In this document: positions 1 through 10,250 of the stretch, piece after piece
How the letters are laid out: every line of letters starts with the position of its first letter
How positions within the stretch are numbered: position 1 is the stretch's first letter
From: Pinus tabuliformis
Taxonomy: Eukaryota; Streptophyta; Pinopsida; Pinales; Pinaceae
Length of the DNA: 64,000 nt
NCBI GenBank assembly: GCA_031772625.1
Contig: CM062808.1
Coordinates: 141,400,605-141,464,604 of the forward strand
Reading direction: 5' to 3'
Program-made: the position numbers and the translations under genes
The notes under the pieces: model-generated
Seen by the model: only the letters and a program-made list of their open reading frames with translations
Database searches by the model: none
Told to the model about the DNA's origin: nothing

Positions 1-793
1 TATGTTTCTAGCCCAACAGAGTGGTCATTTGGGAGGTTTTTTGTTTTGAGTGTTTCTAGAGCAACCGAACTTGGTAGATGTGTTGCATACAGAACATTCC
101 AAAGTTACAAGATCGGGTTCGAGAGGAAGCCTTTCTTGTTGAGAGGGAGTGTTGAAAAGTGTGCAACAAGAAATGCTAAATTTAGAAATTGCTAAAAATA
201 GAACTGCTAGAAATAGCTCTTCTAAAAACAATAGTTTGGCTAGTGAGAATTTTGGCCACCTTGAGTGAGAGGTGAAACTGCTAAAAATAGAATCTTCTAA
301 AAATAGCATTTCTAGGTTCCTTCCTATTTATAGCAGTCCCTGGTCTATATATAGGAAGTATCTTCTAAAAATAGCATTTCTAGGTTCCTTCCTATTTATA
401 GCAGTTTGGAATATTAATTAATTAATTCTCCATAAGTTAATTAGTTAATGAAAAGCAAACTTGATGTCTTTGTGAACACATGCAATTATTTCTCCACTAA
501 TTGAGGAATGTGTCCTTGATTTCCTCCACTAATTGAGGAATTAAGGATGAGTTCTATATTGAGAGGATCAGTTGACTTAGTTTAACGTAGTCAAGTTTAG
601 TTAGATTAATTTAACAAGTTGTTAAATTAATGAGATATAGTTTGTTGATTCTTCCATGCATGTGACAACTGTTATTTTAGATAACTGAGTATTTTTCATG
701 GATAACTGATGCATGGTAGTTCAGATAGAGACCCAATTGAGATCAGAAGAGGAACAGTGTACTATCAAATGCTAAGATATTTCTAGTAAGTAT
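1..793. other. Left flank of E1; possible copia 3' end and LTR
   Basis: AT-rich sequence without a supportable gene. A purine tract, GAGAGGGAG at 141-149, is followed directly by TGTTGAAAAG at 150. This is how a copia polypurine tract meets its 3' LTR, so 150 may be an LTR start. No terminal CA or partner LTR could be placed before E1 interrupts the sequence at 794. The pre-insertion sequence continues at 51796. Bases 1-140 show no convincing reading frame. Confidence 0.35.
293..405. repeat. Direct repeat, two 45-bp copies
   Basis: The 45 bases at 293-337 recur exactly at 361-405, a 68-bp step, separated by CCCTGGTCTATATATAGGAA-type sequence. A shorter repeat built on CTCCACTAATTGAGGAA follows at about 492-508 and 524-540. 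They lie in the AT-rich flank with no coding role seen. Confidence 0.8.
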
Positions 794-1846
794 TGTTGCA
801 CTAAAAATTGTCACCTTGACACTCTGCAATTTGTGTGAGTCCATTATCACTCATACTTACCTCCTTTGCAAGTCTAAAGCCTCAGTTCTTCATATCAAGC
901 CTTAAAAGTAAGAGAAAAGCCCTAAAAATCTCTAAAATTTTGGTTCCACACTTTCTCTTTTCATTACCTACGGTCCTGGACCTAATGGTCATATCTCCTG
1001 TGCACCTGACCGCTTTATCTCAGTGTGATGGGTGTGGACCCCTGTAAAAGTTAAAAAGGTGCGAGTACATTCGGAAAAATTCACTTTCAGTCATTTCTAG
1101 AAGCTTCTGGAAGAAATCTTGAGGTGGCAAGCTCACTCTCTTAAGGTTCATGCATCCCATACCTTAAGGAGCTAACCCCTTGATGTGAGGAGCTTATCCC
1201 TTTGAAGGAGGATTCTATCCCTTCATAGGTGGACCTGTAACCTCCTCCTCTGCACTATAAAATGAAGCATTGGGCTGGTTATTGGGGAGGTTGAAAGCTG
1301 AATATTTTTCAGGTGAAATGCTATTGGAACTTAGTCTTCTTAGTTGAGTTTTTATGAGGAGAGATTACATACCTCTAAGATCTCATTTGGAGGAGTGCAA
1401 GGCTTGTCAAAGTAAAGGAAATTCCTATTTCGGACCCCAAGAAGAGCTTGTTCAACATCAAGACTGAAAACGTTGTAAGGTTATTCTACTTCAAAGTTAA
1501 TACAAATAAGTTTGTTTTTCTCAATAAGCTATTGATTCATGGTTTATTTTATGGATTCCTTGATCACCATAATAGACATGATTTATGATATTTGCTATGC
1601 GGGTGTTATTTAATGTTTGCTTGTTTGTGATTGCAGGTTCTCAAAGGTAACTCTTTTGAATAACTGGAAGATGGCTACTATGAACAAGCATTGGATCTAA
1701 GGTAGGATCTTAACACCTTTTTAGTATGTATCTATAAATCGCATATGTCTAGAGAAAGATAGGTTTGTTTGTCTTTTTGTTGCTAGACTATCTTCTGATA
1801 CTAGGGAGACCAGCCTTCTCCGCAAGAATGATTTATCCGGACAACA
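794..1846 (+). repeat. E1 5' LTR
   Basis: Starts TGTTGCACTA and ends CCGGACAACA, 1053 bp. A TATA box (CTATAAAA) lies at about 1255-1262, preceded by short TATCCCTT-type repeats (about 1165-1232) and a block of GTCC/GGACC motifs (965-1047). The 3' partner is 50743-51790. Compared with the E3 and E4 LTRs it is a diverged subfamily of the same family. Confidence 0.92.
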
Positions 1847-1849
1847 AAT

Positions 1850-1868
1850 TGGTGACTCCACTGGGGAA
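1850..1868 (+). other. E1 primer binding site (tRNA-Arg type)
   Basis: TGGTGACTCCACTGGGGAA begins four bases after the LTR. It differs by two bases from the E3 site (TGGCGACTCCGCTGGGGAA). Plant Tat/Ogre elements are known to use a tRNA-Arg primer with this core. The assignment rests on motif recall, not on a tRNA alignment. Confidence 0.75.
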
Positions 1869-3808
1869 TGAATTTGTTTTTTGGTTTTCCTTTGTTTTGA
1901 CTTGAGAAAAGTGTTTTCATTTCTGGTTTTTGATTGATGTATACTGGCTTGGGTAGTTTTTAAATCTGTGAGTATCTTTTTTTTTTTTCGAAGTTTTTAG
2001 GGGACTGCACTTTCTTTTTAGAGACAGTGCGGGCATCTCTGCACTTTTCCTTTAGTAAACAGACCAAGACTGCACCTGTTACTTTTGGAGCCTGCAAACC
2101 CTGTAAAATTTTTTGAAAAACCTAAAAATGTTTTCTTCCAGTTAGATTTAGGTTTGATTTAGAAGCTTTAGTGTCTACCCAGATCTGTGTTTTTCCTGTC
2201 AAAAACCTCTTGTGAGTGAGTTTCGATAGTATTTTTGTTTTAGATGATTTTCTAGAAGTTTGCATGCTTGGAGTGATTTTCACTTGGTCTCTGTAGTGAC
2301 TCAAAGATCAGAAGCTTGAGAAACCTTAGAATACCCTGGTGTCTTTTTGTCTTCTTGATGAGTCTGACTTGCTTGTTAAATCTATCCTTTGAGAGAAATA
2401 GATTCAGCGTTCTCATTGCAAATCATTGAACAAACTTTGTTATAAGTTCTGAATTTCATTTTTACAAAAGAAAACATATCTGGATGTTTTTTGGTTGATT
2501 TTTTATTCCAAACAAATGAATCCTTAGTTTGCTGAACAATTAAGTAAAACGTCCTCAAAAATAATTGAAGCTTTCATTTAACTAGATTTTTAAAAGTTTT
2601 TAGATCTCAAAATTAATTTTTGTAGTTTTGAGTGCTTTTCTAGAACTTGTAGATCTATTTTGAAAGGAAAATTGTTTTTCTTGTAGTTTCAAGTTTTGAA
2701 AAGTGAAAGGGATTTATTGTGAGCATTAATTATTAGTCTCATTATGAGTTCTTATTGAAAAAGACAAAAAGATTTTCTTTTCATTTCCATGTTGAAAGAA
2801 AGAATTGTTTCTTAAAGAATTGCATTCTCGAACTCTTTCTTTTAGCTAAAATTTCATTGAAAGAAAAACGAATTTCTTATAATTTTAAGTGCATCTTTTA
2901 GCATTTGGAGTCGAGTCTTCACACCATCAAATTTTCATTTCCATACCTATTGACTTAAGGAACAACCCATAAAAGCAACACTTAATTAAAATTGATCTAG
3001 TAATCTTTTTTATTTCTAGGGCTCTTATTACCAATATAGCTTAGGCTAGTATCTTGGAGTAGGGAGTAATTAACTCTCCAAGATAGTTAAAAGAAACAAG
3101 TAGCGATATCTTGTGGTAGGAAATAAATCCAATTGTAATTGATACATTTTGAGAAGATTCTCTTAAAGGAGTCAATCACGAGATCATGTCCGAACCTTTG
3201 AGACAATCAAGTCTGTTTCATTGGGAAAGATAGAAGATTTGCGTGTATTATAAATGGTAAACCTCGGAATAACCATTGTCGAGGAGCCTGGGGTCACTTG
3301 TTGGTAAACCTAGGATTGATCATGTCGAGGAGCCTTTAAGGAGATTGAGCTTTGTTACTCTACCCTTGCACATAGATCAGATCATAGACTGTTCCCCCTG
3401 TTGTATTTGTTGTTGTTGGTAATCTTAGTGTCCATAAACTTAAGATTATTTCCTAAGGTGACTGTGAAGGATGGGTCTCACTATACCTGGAGCATACGTC
3501 GACTAGACTCACGTGGACTCTTTGGGGGTTCTCTTCACTCTAGATGGTTTTGTGAAGAAACTTGTCCCAGTCTGTTTCATTAAGCAGGTTGTCGGGGTAA
3601 CTGTTCCAACCGCCCTTTCTATATTAAATTTCTACGACGTTAGATTTCATCACCAACTAGTGTTTTTAGTACGGGAAGTTACTATTTGTGTGTGGTTTGA
3701 ACTCTTAGATTTTATAGGCATGTGATTCAGTTGTTTGTTTCTTTAGAGACTTTAGGTGATTTTATTGAAATTTTCTTTGTTTGCATGTGATTAATTAAAT
3801 ATTTAATC
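1869..3808 (+). other. E1 untranslated leader
   Basis: About 1.94 kb between the primer site and gag. It holds no gene I can support. Conserved parts shared with the E3 and E4 leaders are a GC-richer block of TGCGGAC/GTCTGCA motifs at 2005-2103 and a two-copy tandem repeat at 3256-3288 and 3303-3335, each running GGTAAACCT...GAGGAGCCT. Long leaders are usual in Tat elements. Confidence 0.75.
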
Positions 3809-4488
3809 TTCGCTGAATTACTGAGACAATCTCGTAGACTTCAGGGGAAACCTCCTGAGTACACACCAAGTTAGCTTGAAGGGCTACGAGCTCTTGTATC
3901 ACCTAGTGATAGTAGAGTTGGATCACCAGAAGCCAGAGAGTCATCTTTAATTGTTCATCCTAATTATCAAATACAAACAACAGAGTACATTCAAGAGCCA
4001 ATTTCATTTTCTGAAGTTACTAGTAGTATTTCTCCTACCAGTGAATTAGCTGAAGAACCTGAAATTTCTGAGCCTAAAACTAAACCTGCTACTCCAACTT
4101 TAGGATTTGCTTCTCCAACTTCTAGTGGTCCTGGTTCACCCAAGGTAGGAAATATCATTACCCAAAATCTTCCTTCTAGCCTCATTTCTATTGAAGAAAT
4201 TGTAATTCCGGACGAAGACATAATTCTTCCCGAAAACCAACCAATTTTAAATCTTAGGGAACGTGAATCAATATTCCATGGTCCTTTTAGGAGTGATGCT
4301 TGGTACATATCATTGACAAATTTTTTAGAAAACCCGGGTGTTAGTTTTTCACCACCTCGAATTCCTTTTCATCCTACACCAAGAGGTTATTATCCTCCAT
4401 TGAATATGTCAAGATAGTCATCTATGTTTTCCCAAACGTCGGAAACATTTTCATATGGCGGTCATTCTATTCCTTCGGGGTACCAGTC
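3809..4488 (+). pseudogene. gag: E1 gag, 5' part (interrupted by E2)
   Basis: This segment encodes the N-terminal Gag region that E4 starts with ATG GCT GAA. Here the start codon reads TTC (3809-3811), so the start is lost. The reading frame is otherwise recognisable: an N-terminal basic stretch (RQSRRLQGKPPEY), a Ser/Glu/Pro-rich low-complexity middle, and the conserved LTNFLENPG...SFSPPRIPFHPTP motif near 4310-4385. In-frame stops occur near 3869 and 4415. It ends at 4488 where E2 entered; the CAGTC at 4484-4488 is the duplicated target. The coding sequence resumes at 10251. Confidence 0.85.
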
Positions 4489-4989
4489 TGATCCGGATTT
4501 AAACAAGAACGCAACAAATTACAGAGATAACCATAAACACAGATATGCAGCGGAAATAATACTTCATTTCATTAATATAAAACACTGAAATATGCTTACA
4601 AATAGTAATAGAAATAAACTAGCTAGGATGATGGTAGCTTATCTCTAAGAAGAGATGTGGTGGATACATGCCTCTGAACTGTCCTAAACTGTGTTACAAT
4701 GAGGCTCGAAGGCCTATTTATTATTGAGAAACAATGGAAAACCCTTCACATCCCAAAATCTAACCATAGAATATGAAACGCCAAATTGTGAGCCCCGTTT
4801 TGGGGTGAGTTGGACAGCCAACTTCCCGGGGTCGCGAATTGGTCGTATTATCTCCGTTTGACACGCATGGTGAAAAACTGATAAAAATAGTAAACTGCGC
4901 TATAATTAAGGAAACTAAAAATGCTGAGAGGAACAGTGGTGGGGGTCCAGGTGGACTTGGCAGGTGGCCACCAATATCCACCTGGATCA
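4489..4989 (-). repeat. E2 3' LTR (shortened)
   Basis: 501 bp, from TGATCCGG to CCTGGATCA on the + strand. It lacks about 128 bp present in the other LTR (about 9998-10125), most simply a deletion after insertion. Confidence 0.9.
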
Positions 4990-5003
4990 TTCCTCCCCCT
5001 TTA
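4990..5003 (-). other. E2 polypurine tract
   Basis: On the reverse strand the sequence reads CTAAAGGGGGAGGAA immediately before the 3' LTR, the expected plus-strand primer position. Confidence 0.8.
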
Positions 5004-5030
5004 GGAAGCAATGGTCCCCATTGCGTTGAG

Positions 5031-8000
5031 TTACTCCATGAGATGAGGAAACTTTTGCTGAACTTGGTCCCTAGTGAGCCACTTGCCATTGTGAAGGAGT
5101 TGGCCTGATTTGACAACTCGATACAGTTGAATATTCTGTTGGCGAGTATTCTTGATTTGTGTGTCCATGATTCGATCAGTTGGAGCTTGTTCCATGCAAT
5201 CTAGATTCAATTCTGTGGGCGTGAGCTATTCTGCAATGTGGGATGTGTCTAGCAATGGTGGAAAGTATGGTCGAAGGCAGTCCACATTGAACACTGAGTG
5301 TAGGCCAAGGAATGGGGGAATACTGAGTTCAAATGCATTGTCTCCCACAGCCTTGGTAATGGTGTAGGGACCATATCGGAGTTGTCTCAGTTTCCGATAG
5401 GCTCCGATAAGGCGTTCCTTTTGCAAATGCAACTAGACTTTGTCACCCACCTGAAACTTGTGTGGCACTCGATGTTGATCATGTCGCTGCTTGAACTTGG
5501 CATTTGATTTCTCCAGAATGTCATGGACCTATTGGCGAATATGTTGGATGTGCTCCATGAAGCTGGTTGCCTTGTTTGTTTCGGACTGGACATGAGCTGG
5601 ATCTATGTGGGTAGTTGCAAATGGCATGGCCACATCAATGGGGCATAATGGTTGGAATCCCAAGCCCACCTAAAAAGGGTTATGGCCAGTGGAGCTACGA
5701 AGAGCTCGGTTGTAGCTGTGCTGAACATAGGGGATGCTCTCGTCCCATGTGCGTGGATGCTTTGAGTTGTACATGCGCAGAATGTGTACAATCATCCTAT
5801 TAACAACCTCTGTCTGGCCATCAGTTTGAGGATGGAAGGCTATGGACTTAGTGAGTTTGGTGTCCAGCATTGACCAAAGACTGGACCAAAATGTGCTAAG
5901 GAATCAACTGTCCCGATCTGAGATGATAGACTATGGGATCCCAAAGTGCACCCACATTCGTTCAAAGAAGAGTTTAGCAGTGGCTTCTGCTGTGATGTTC
6001 TTCTTGCAGGCCACCATAATGTCCATCTTTGAGAACCTGTCGATGACCACAAAAACACAGTCATTTCCATGCTTAGTGGAAGGAAGGCCTGACATGTAAT
6101 CCATGGAGATGGATTCCCAAGGTTGACTAGGGGTAGGCAGCGGGGCATAGAGGCCTTGCTTCTTGATGGTCGGTTTGGCAATGGCATAGGCAGTACATGA
6201 TCTGATGTACTTGCCAACATCTTGTTGAAGATTCGGCCAATAGAAATACTTTTGCAGTACTGCCACCATTTTCTCGACCCCGAAATGCCTAGCAGCTCGA
6301 CTGTAGTGTGCTTCCAAAATCATCTTGGCACGCTCACTTGAAGGAACATAAAGGTGACCCAGATGGCATAACAGGGCATCCTAGAGGTGAAAATCTGGAA
6401 TGTGTCGACCCTCCAAGAGTGTCTGGTATGTGTGGCCGAATTCTGGGTTGTTTTTGTAGAGATGTGACCAATTAGAAGCCTCGTGCCCACAAGAGTTGAG
6501 AACAGTAGTGGATGCCATGATTGGTGGCTGACTGAGGCAATCTCCAACATTATTGGTGCTGCCCTTCTTATACTTGATATTCAAATGGAACTGTTGCAGG
6601 TATGTAGACCACTTCTGATGGCGATCATTTTGCAATTTCCCTTGGATCTGTATGAACTGCAGGGGTCGGTGGTCTGTGTGGATGACTGTTTCCTTCCCCA
6701 AAATGTAATGCTTCCATTGTCGACAGGCCTGCACAATGGAATACATCCCTTTATCATAAGTGGGATACTTCCAGACTGTGTCTGAAAGTGTTTCACTGTG
6801 ATATGCCACTGGATGCCTGTGTTGAGTAAGGACTGCCCCAATAGCATAGTCAGAGGCATCTGTCTCGACCTCAAATTGTTGTTGTAAATCTGGTAATGTG
6901 AGCACTGGTGTCGTATAGAGGCGATCTTTTAGCGCTATGAATGCCTTCTGTTGAGATTCAGACCAAAAAATATTTTCTTTCGCTCCTCCCTTGGTGACTT
7001 GACTCAAGGGCCAAGTGATATGAGAAAACCCCAACACGAACTTGCGGTAGAAGTTGGCAAGACCTAGAAAGCTGCGGAGCTCTGTCAGAGTGGTTGGAGA
7101 TGGCCAATCCCGAATGACTTGGATCTTGGCTGGATCCACATGCACCCCCTGTTCATCAATAATGTATCCTAGATATTGAACCTGGGTCATGCCAAAAGTG
7201 CATTTCTCCAAATTGGCACATAGCTTGTGTTGTGGTAGTGTTTGGAGTACCTGTCGTATGTGGTGGAGGTGCTCTTCCCAACTCTGGATGAAGATCAGAA
7301 TGTCATGAAAGTATACCACTACAAAAGTGTTGGTGAATGGCCGCAAGATGTCATCCATTAGCCTCATGAAGGTTGTAGGAGCATTCGTCAACCCAAAAGG
7401 CATCACCAACCATTCGAAAAGGCCCTCCTTGGCTTTTAAGGTAGTCTTCCACACATCAGAGGGTTCGATTGGTACTTGGTGCTATCCTGACTTCAGATCG
7501 ATCTTGTTGAAATATTTTTCCCCCTTTAGTTGGTCCAGGAGGTCATCAATCCACAGGATCGGGTACTTATTATGGATAGTGATCTTGTTCAGTGCCTGAT
7601 AGTCAATACAGAGTCTCCAAGTCCCATCCTTCTTCTGTACCAACACGATCGGTCTCCCACAAGGCGATGAACTCGGACGGATGTGACCTTTCTGCAGAAG
7701 CTCCTGAATCTGCCTCTTGATTTCATCATTCTCCAGAACAGAGCGCCGATAAATTGGTCCATTGGGTAGCGGTGCACCCGGGGTCAGATCGATAGAGTGC
7801 TTGACCTGACAGTGCAGAGGAACCCCTACAGGGGAGGTGAAGATGTCCTCGTACTCCTCCATGACTTTGCCCATCTGTAGCTGTCATGTAGAGGGGCCCT
7901 GTCGGGAGGCCATGGCCACTGTCCTCTCCTTTCCTTGAGGCCATATCATCAGGAAGACAAATTTCCCAGTTTTGGAAATGAGCTTACTGCATTGTTTTGT

Positions 8001-9485
8001 AGTAATCAAAGAGATGGCGGTAGGCGGTGCTACCTCTAGTATCCTGTACAACTTATTTCCCAATGTAATGATAACAGCATGGGGCCTTGATTCATACACA
8101 GCATGTTGCTTTCACAAGTATGGTTGTCCTAATAATACATCACAAACTTCAAGGGGAGCAATGTCACACAATACCTCATTTGTGAAGGGATTGATGTTGT
8201 ATGGAAGGCGACACTGCTGGCTCACGCGAAGATCCCGTCCTTGGTGAAGCCACCCGATGGTGTACGGTTGTGGATGTGTTGTGGTCGGTAAGCCCAACCG
8301 CTTCATGACCTCTGCTAAAATTAGGTTATTTTGGCTCCCGCTATCGACAATGAACTGTAGTGGGGAACCTTTTACCCACATCTGGGAGTGGAAGAGATGC
8401 TCCTCCTCCTCTGGATCTTTAGGTTCATTTTTGTGGATCTTGGCGGTAGCAACAGTGGCGTTGGGATCCGCATCAATGATCTACTTCCCTTTGTCATTCC
8501 CTTTGTCGGGTTCTGACTCAGAGTCAGAACATGCATCTGATTCTGAAACCTTTAGCTCAGCCACCAGTGACTGCTTGGCCCGACACTCACTTGTGTTGTG
8601 AGTGGAGCTCTTATGGAACTCACACCATTTTCCCGTGTCCTTTTTCAGCTTTGCAGCACTGTTCTTTGCTTGCAGCTTTGGCGGGTTGTCTTGGGTTGTT
8701 CCACCTTGGCTTTGTCCTTTGTTTTGTGGTTTAGGGGCACCTTTCCCTTGCTTCAGATTCGCAGATCCAAAGTCTCGCCTCTTTTGTTTAAACTTCTGCT
8801 CGACCTTGACAGCATATCGGTATGCTGTGCCGAGCGAGGAGATGTTCAAGAATTCTATTTCTTCCTGGATGTACTTGTGCAGGAAGCCACGGTATTTGAG
8901 TATCAAATGCTGCTCTGTATCCTTGATACCCAACTTTGTGTGAAGGGTATGGAAAAAATTGGTGAACTCCAACACATCTTGGTCCCTTCCCTGTCGCAAC
9001 GTGGTCCACTTTATGTATTCATCCTCATAGCTTCGGACGGGGTAGTACTGCTCCTTGATGGCATCCTGGAATGAATTCCAGGTGGGTGCAGCCGAAAATA
9101 GTGAGTCGGTATTTTCATCCTTCTGCTCACAATAGGTTTCCCACCAGTCCTTGATGTGGGGGGCTGCTTTGAGAAGAGCGAAAACAATCTTTTCCCGACT
9201 CGAAAATTCATGAATAGAAAAGCAACCCTCTAGCAGATTTAACCATTTATCTATGGCACTTGCATCTATCTGACCCTCAAATATGGGGATTTCAAAATTA
9301 ACTTGTACCTTAAAGGGTGTGGTGTTTCTAGAGTAGCTGCTGGAAGCCGATGCGTCGCTTCTGGGTAGCCGCTGAAGGATCTGGGCAAAGTTGTCCATCA
9401 TCCCATTCCGTTGTCACTTGAGGGCTTCTTTGAGCAAGATTTTGATAGGATCTCCTACCCCCTCATCTTTCTTCTCATCCGCCAT
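5031..9485 (-). pseudogene. gag-pol: E2 gag-pol polyprotein, single frame with 11 nonsense mutations
   Basis: About 1,484 codons from ATG at 9485 to TAA at 5031. Domains in order: Gag capsid (residues ~30-250), a C-x2-H-x4-H-x4-C zinc knuckle (~288-301), aspartic protease with IVDSG (Asp ~381), RT ([10 protein letters not shown], then YFHDI where YFDD is expected, His at ~727), RNase H (VETDASDYAIGAV), integrase with an HHCC finger whose last Cys reads Tyr (CTAY), DDE core (MDYMSG, DRFSKM), and a C-terminal chromodomain-like stretch (IMDTQIKNTRQQN). Stops lie at 9414, 8481, 8112, 7884, 7482, 6381, 5931, 5670, 5529, 5433 and 5226. Most sit where Gln or Trp is expected. The altered RT and integrase residues are further signs that it is dead. 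Chromodomain identity is less certain than the rest. Confidence 0.9.
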
Positions 9486-9603
9486 GGGAGGCCATCGGGA
9501 TTTGCGAGGCTAGTCTTACAAAGGTTCGACCAGTTCAAGCCCTAACTCCTTATATCCCGACCTCGTTGGGGACATGCAAAGAAAAACATAGAAAAAGCAG
9601 ACC

Positions 9604-9615
9604 GCTCTGATACCA
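9604..9615 (-). other. E2 primer binding site (tRNA-iMet type)
   Basis: The reverse strand reads TGGTATCAGAGC one base after the 5' LTR, matching the 3' end of plant initiator methionine tRNA. Confidence 0.88.
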
Positions 9616-9616
9616 C

Positions 9617-10245
9617 TGATCCAGATTTAAACAGGAATGCAACAAATTACAAAGATAACCATAAACACAGATATGCAGTGGAAATAATACTTCATTTCAT
9701 TAATATAAAACACTGAAATATGCTTACAAACAGTAATAAAAATAAACCAGCTAGGGCGATGGTAGCTTATCTCTGAGAAGAGATGTGGTGGATACATGCC
9801 TCTGAACTGTCCTAAACTATGTTACAATGAGGCTCTATGGCCTATTTATTATTGAGAAACAATGGAAAACCCTTCACATCCCAAAACCTAACCCTAGAAG
9901 ATGAAATGCCAAATTGTGAGCCCCGTTTTGGGGTGAGTTGGACAGCCAACTTCTCGGGGTCGCAAATTGGTCGTATTATCTCTGTTTGACGCGCATGATA
10001 GCCTGTTGGAAAGATCTCTCCGAGGACTACGACGGAAAAGATGATTTTTATCAGAAAAATCGTTGGCAGTAGATTTCCCAAAAAATGTCGTTTAGGGCCT
10101 CAGAACGGCTCCAGAAGTTTAGGACCCGAAAAACTGCTAAAAATAGTAAACTATGCTATAATTAAGGAAACTAAAAATGTTGAGAGGAACAATGGTGGGG
10201 GTCCAGGTGGACTTGGCAGGTGGCCACCAATATCCACCTGGATCA
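9617..10245 (-). repeat. E2 5' LTR
   Basis: 629 bp, the full-length LTR of E2. On the reverse strand AATAAATAGG at 9841-9850 is a TATA-like element. The segment at about 9998-10125 is missing from the other LTR. Confidence 0.9.
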
Positions 10246-10250
10246 CAGTC

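Larger units (their letters stand above)
4489..10245 (-). mobile_element. E2: chromovirus-type Ty3/gypsy element inserted in E1 gag
   Basis: E2 is 5,757 bp, inserted on the reverse strand with the 5-bp duplication CAGTC at 4484-4488 and 10246-10250. Both ends are TGATCC...GGATCA. The LTRs are 4489-4989 (3') and 9617-10245 (5'). An initiator-Met-tRNA-type primer site, one Gag-Pol reading frame and a C-terminal chromodomain-like segment fit a plant chromovirus. All coding sequence is in one frame from 9485 to 5031, with eleven nonsense changes and no frameshift noticed. Confidence 0.93.

Noticed and set aside
25..309. Reverse-strand 94-codon frame in the left flank
   Set aside because: Low-complexity Leu/Phe-rich reading of AT-rich repeats with no family features; it crosses the suspected LTR start at 150.
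3991..4308. Reverse-strand frame opposite E1 gag (also 16767-16976 opposite E3 gag)
   Set aside because: Shadow of the Ser/Glu-rich gag coding sequence; similar shadows appear wherever this gag region occurs.
5842..6099. Plus-strand frames inside E2 (also 8257-9074 and others)
   Set aside because: They are antisense to conserved integrase and gag domains, with no motifs of their own and no conserved promoter or splice signals like those of the Tat antisense gene.
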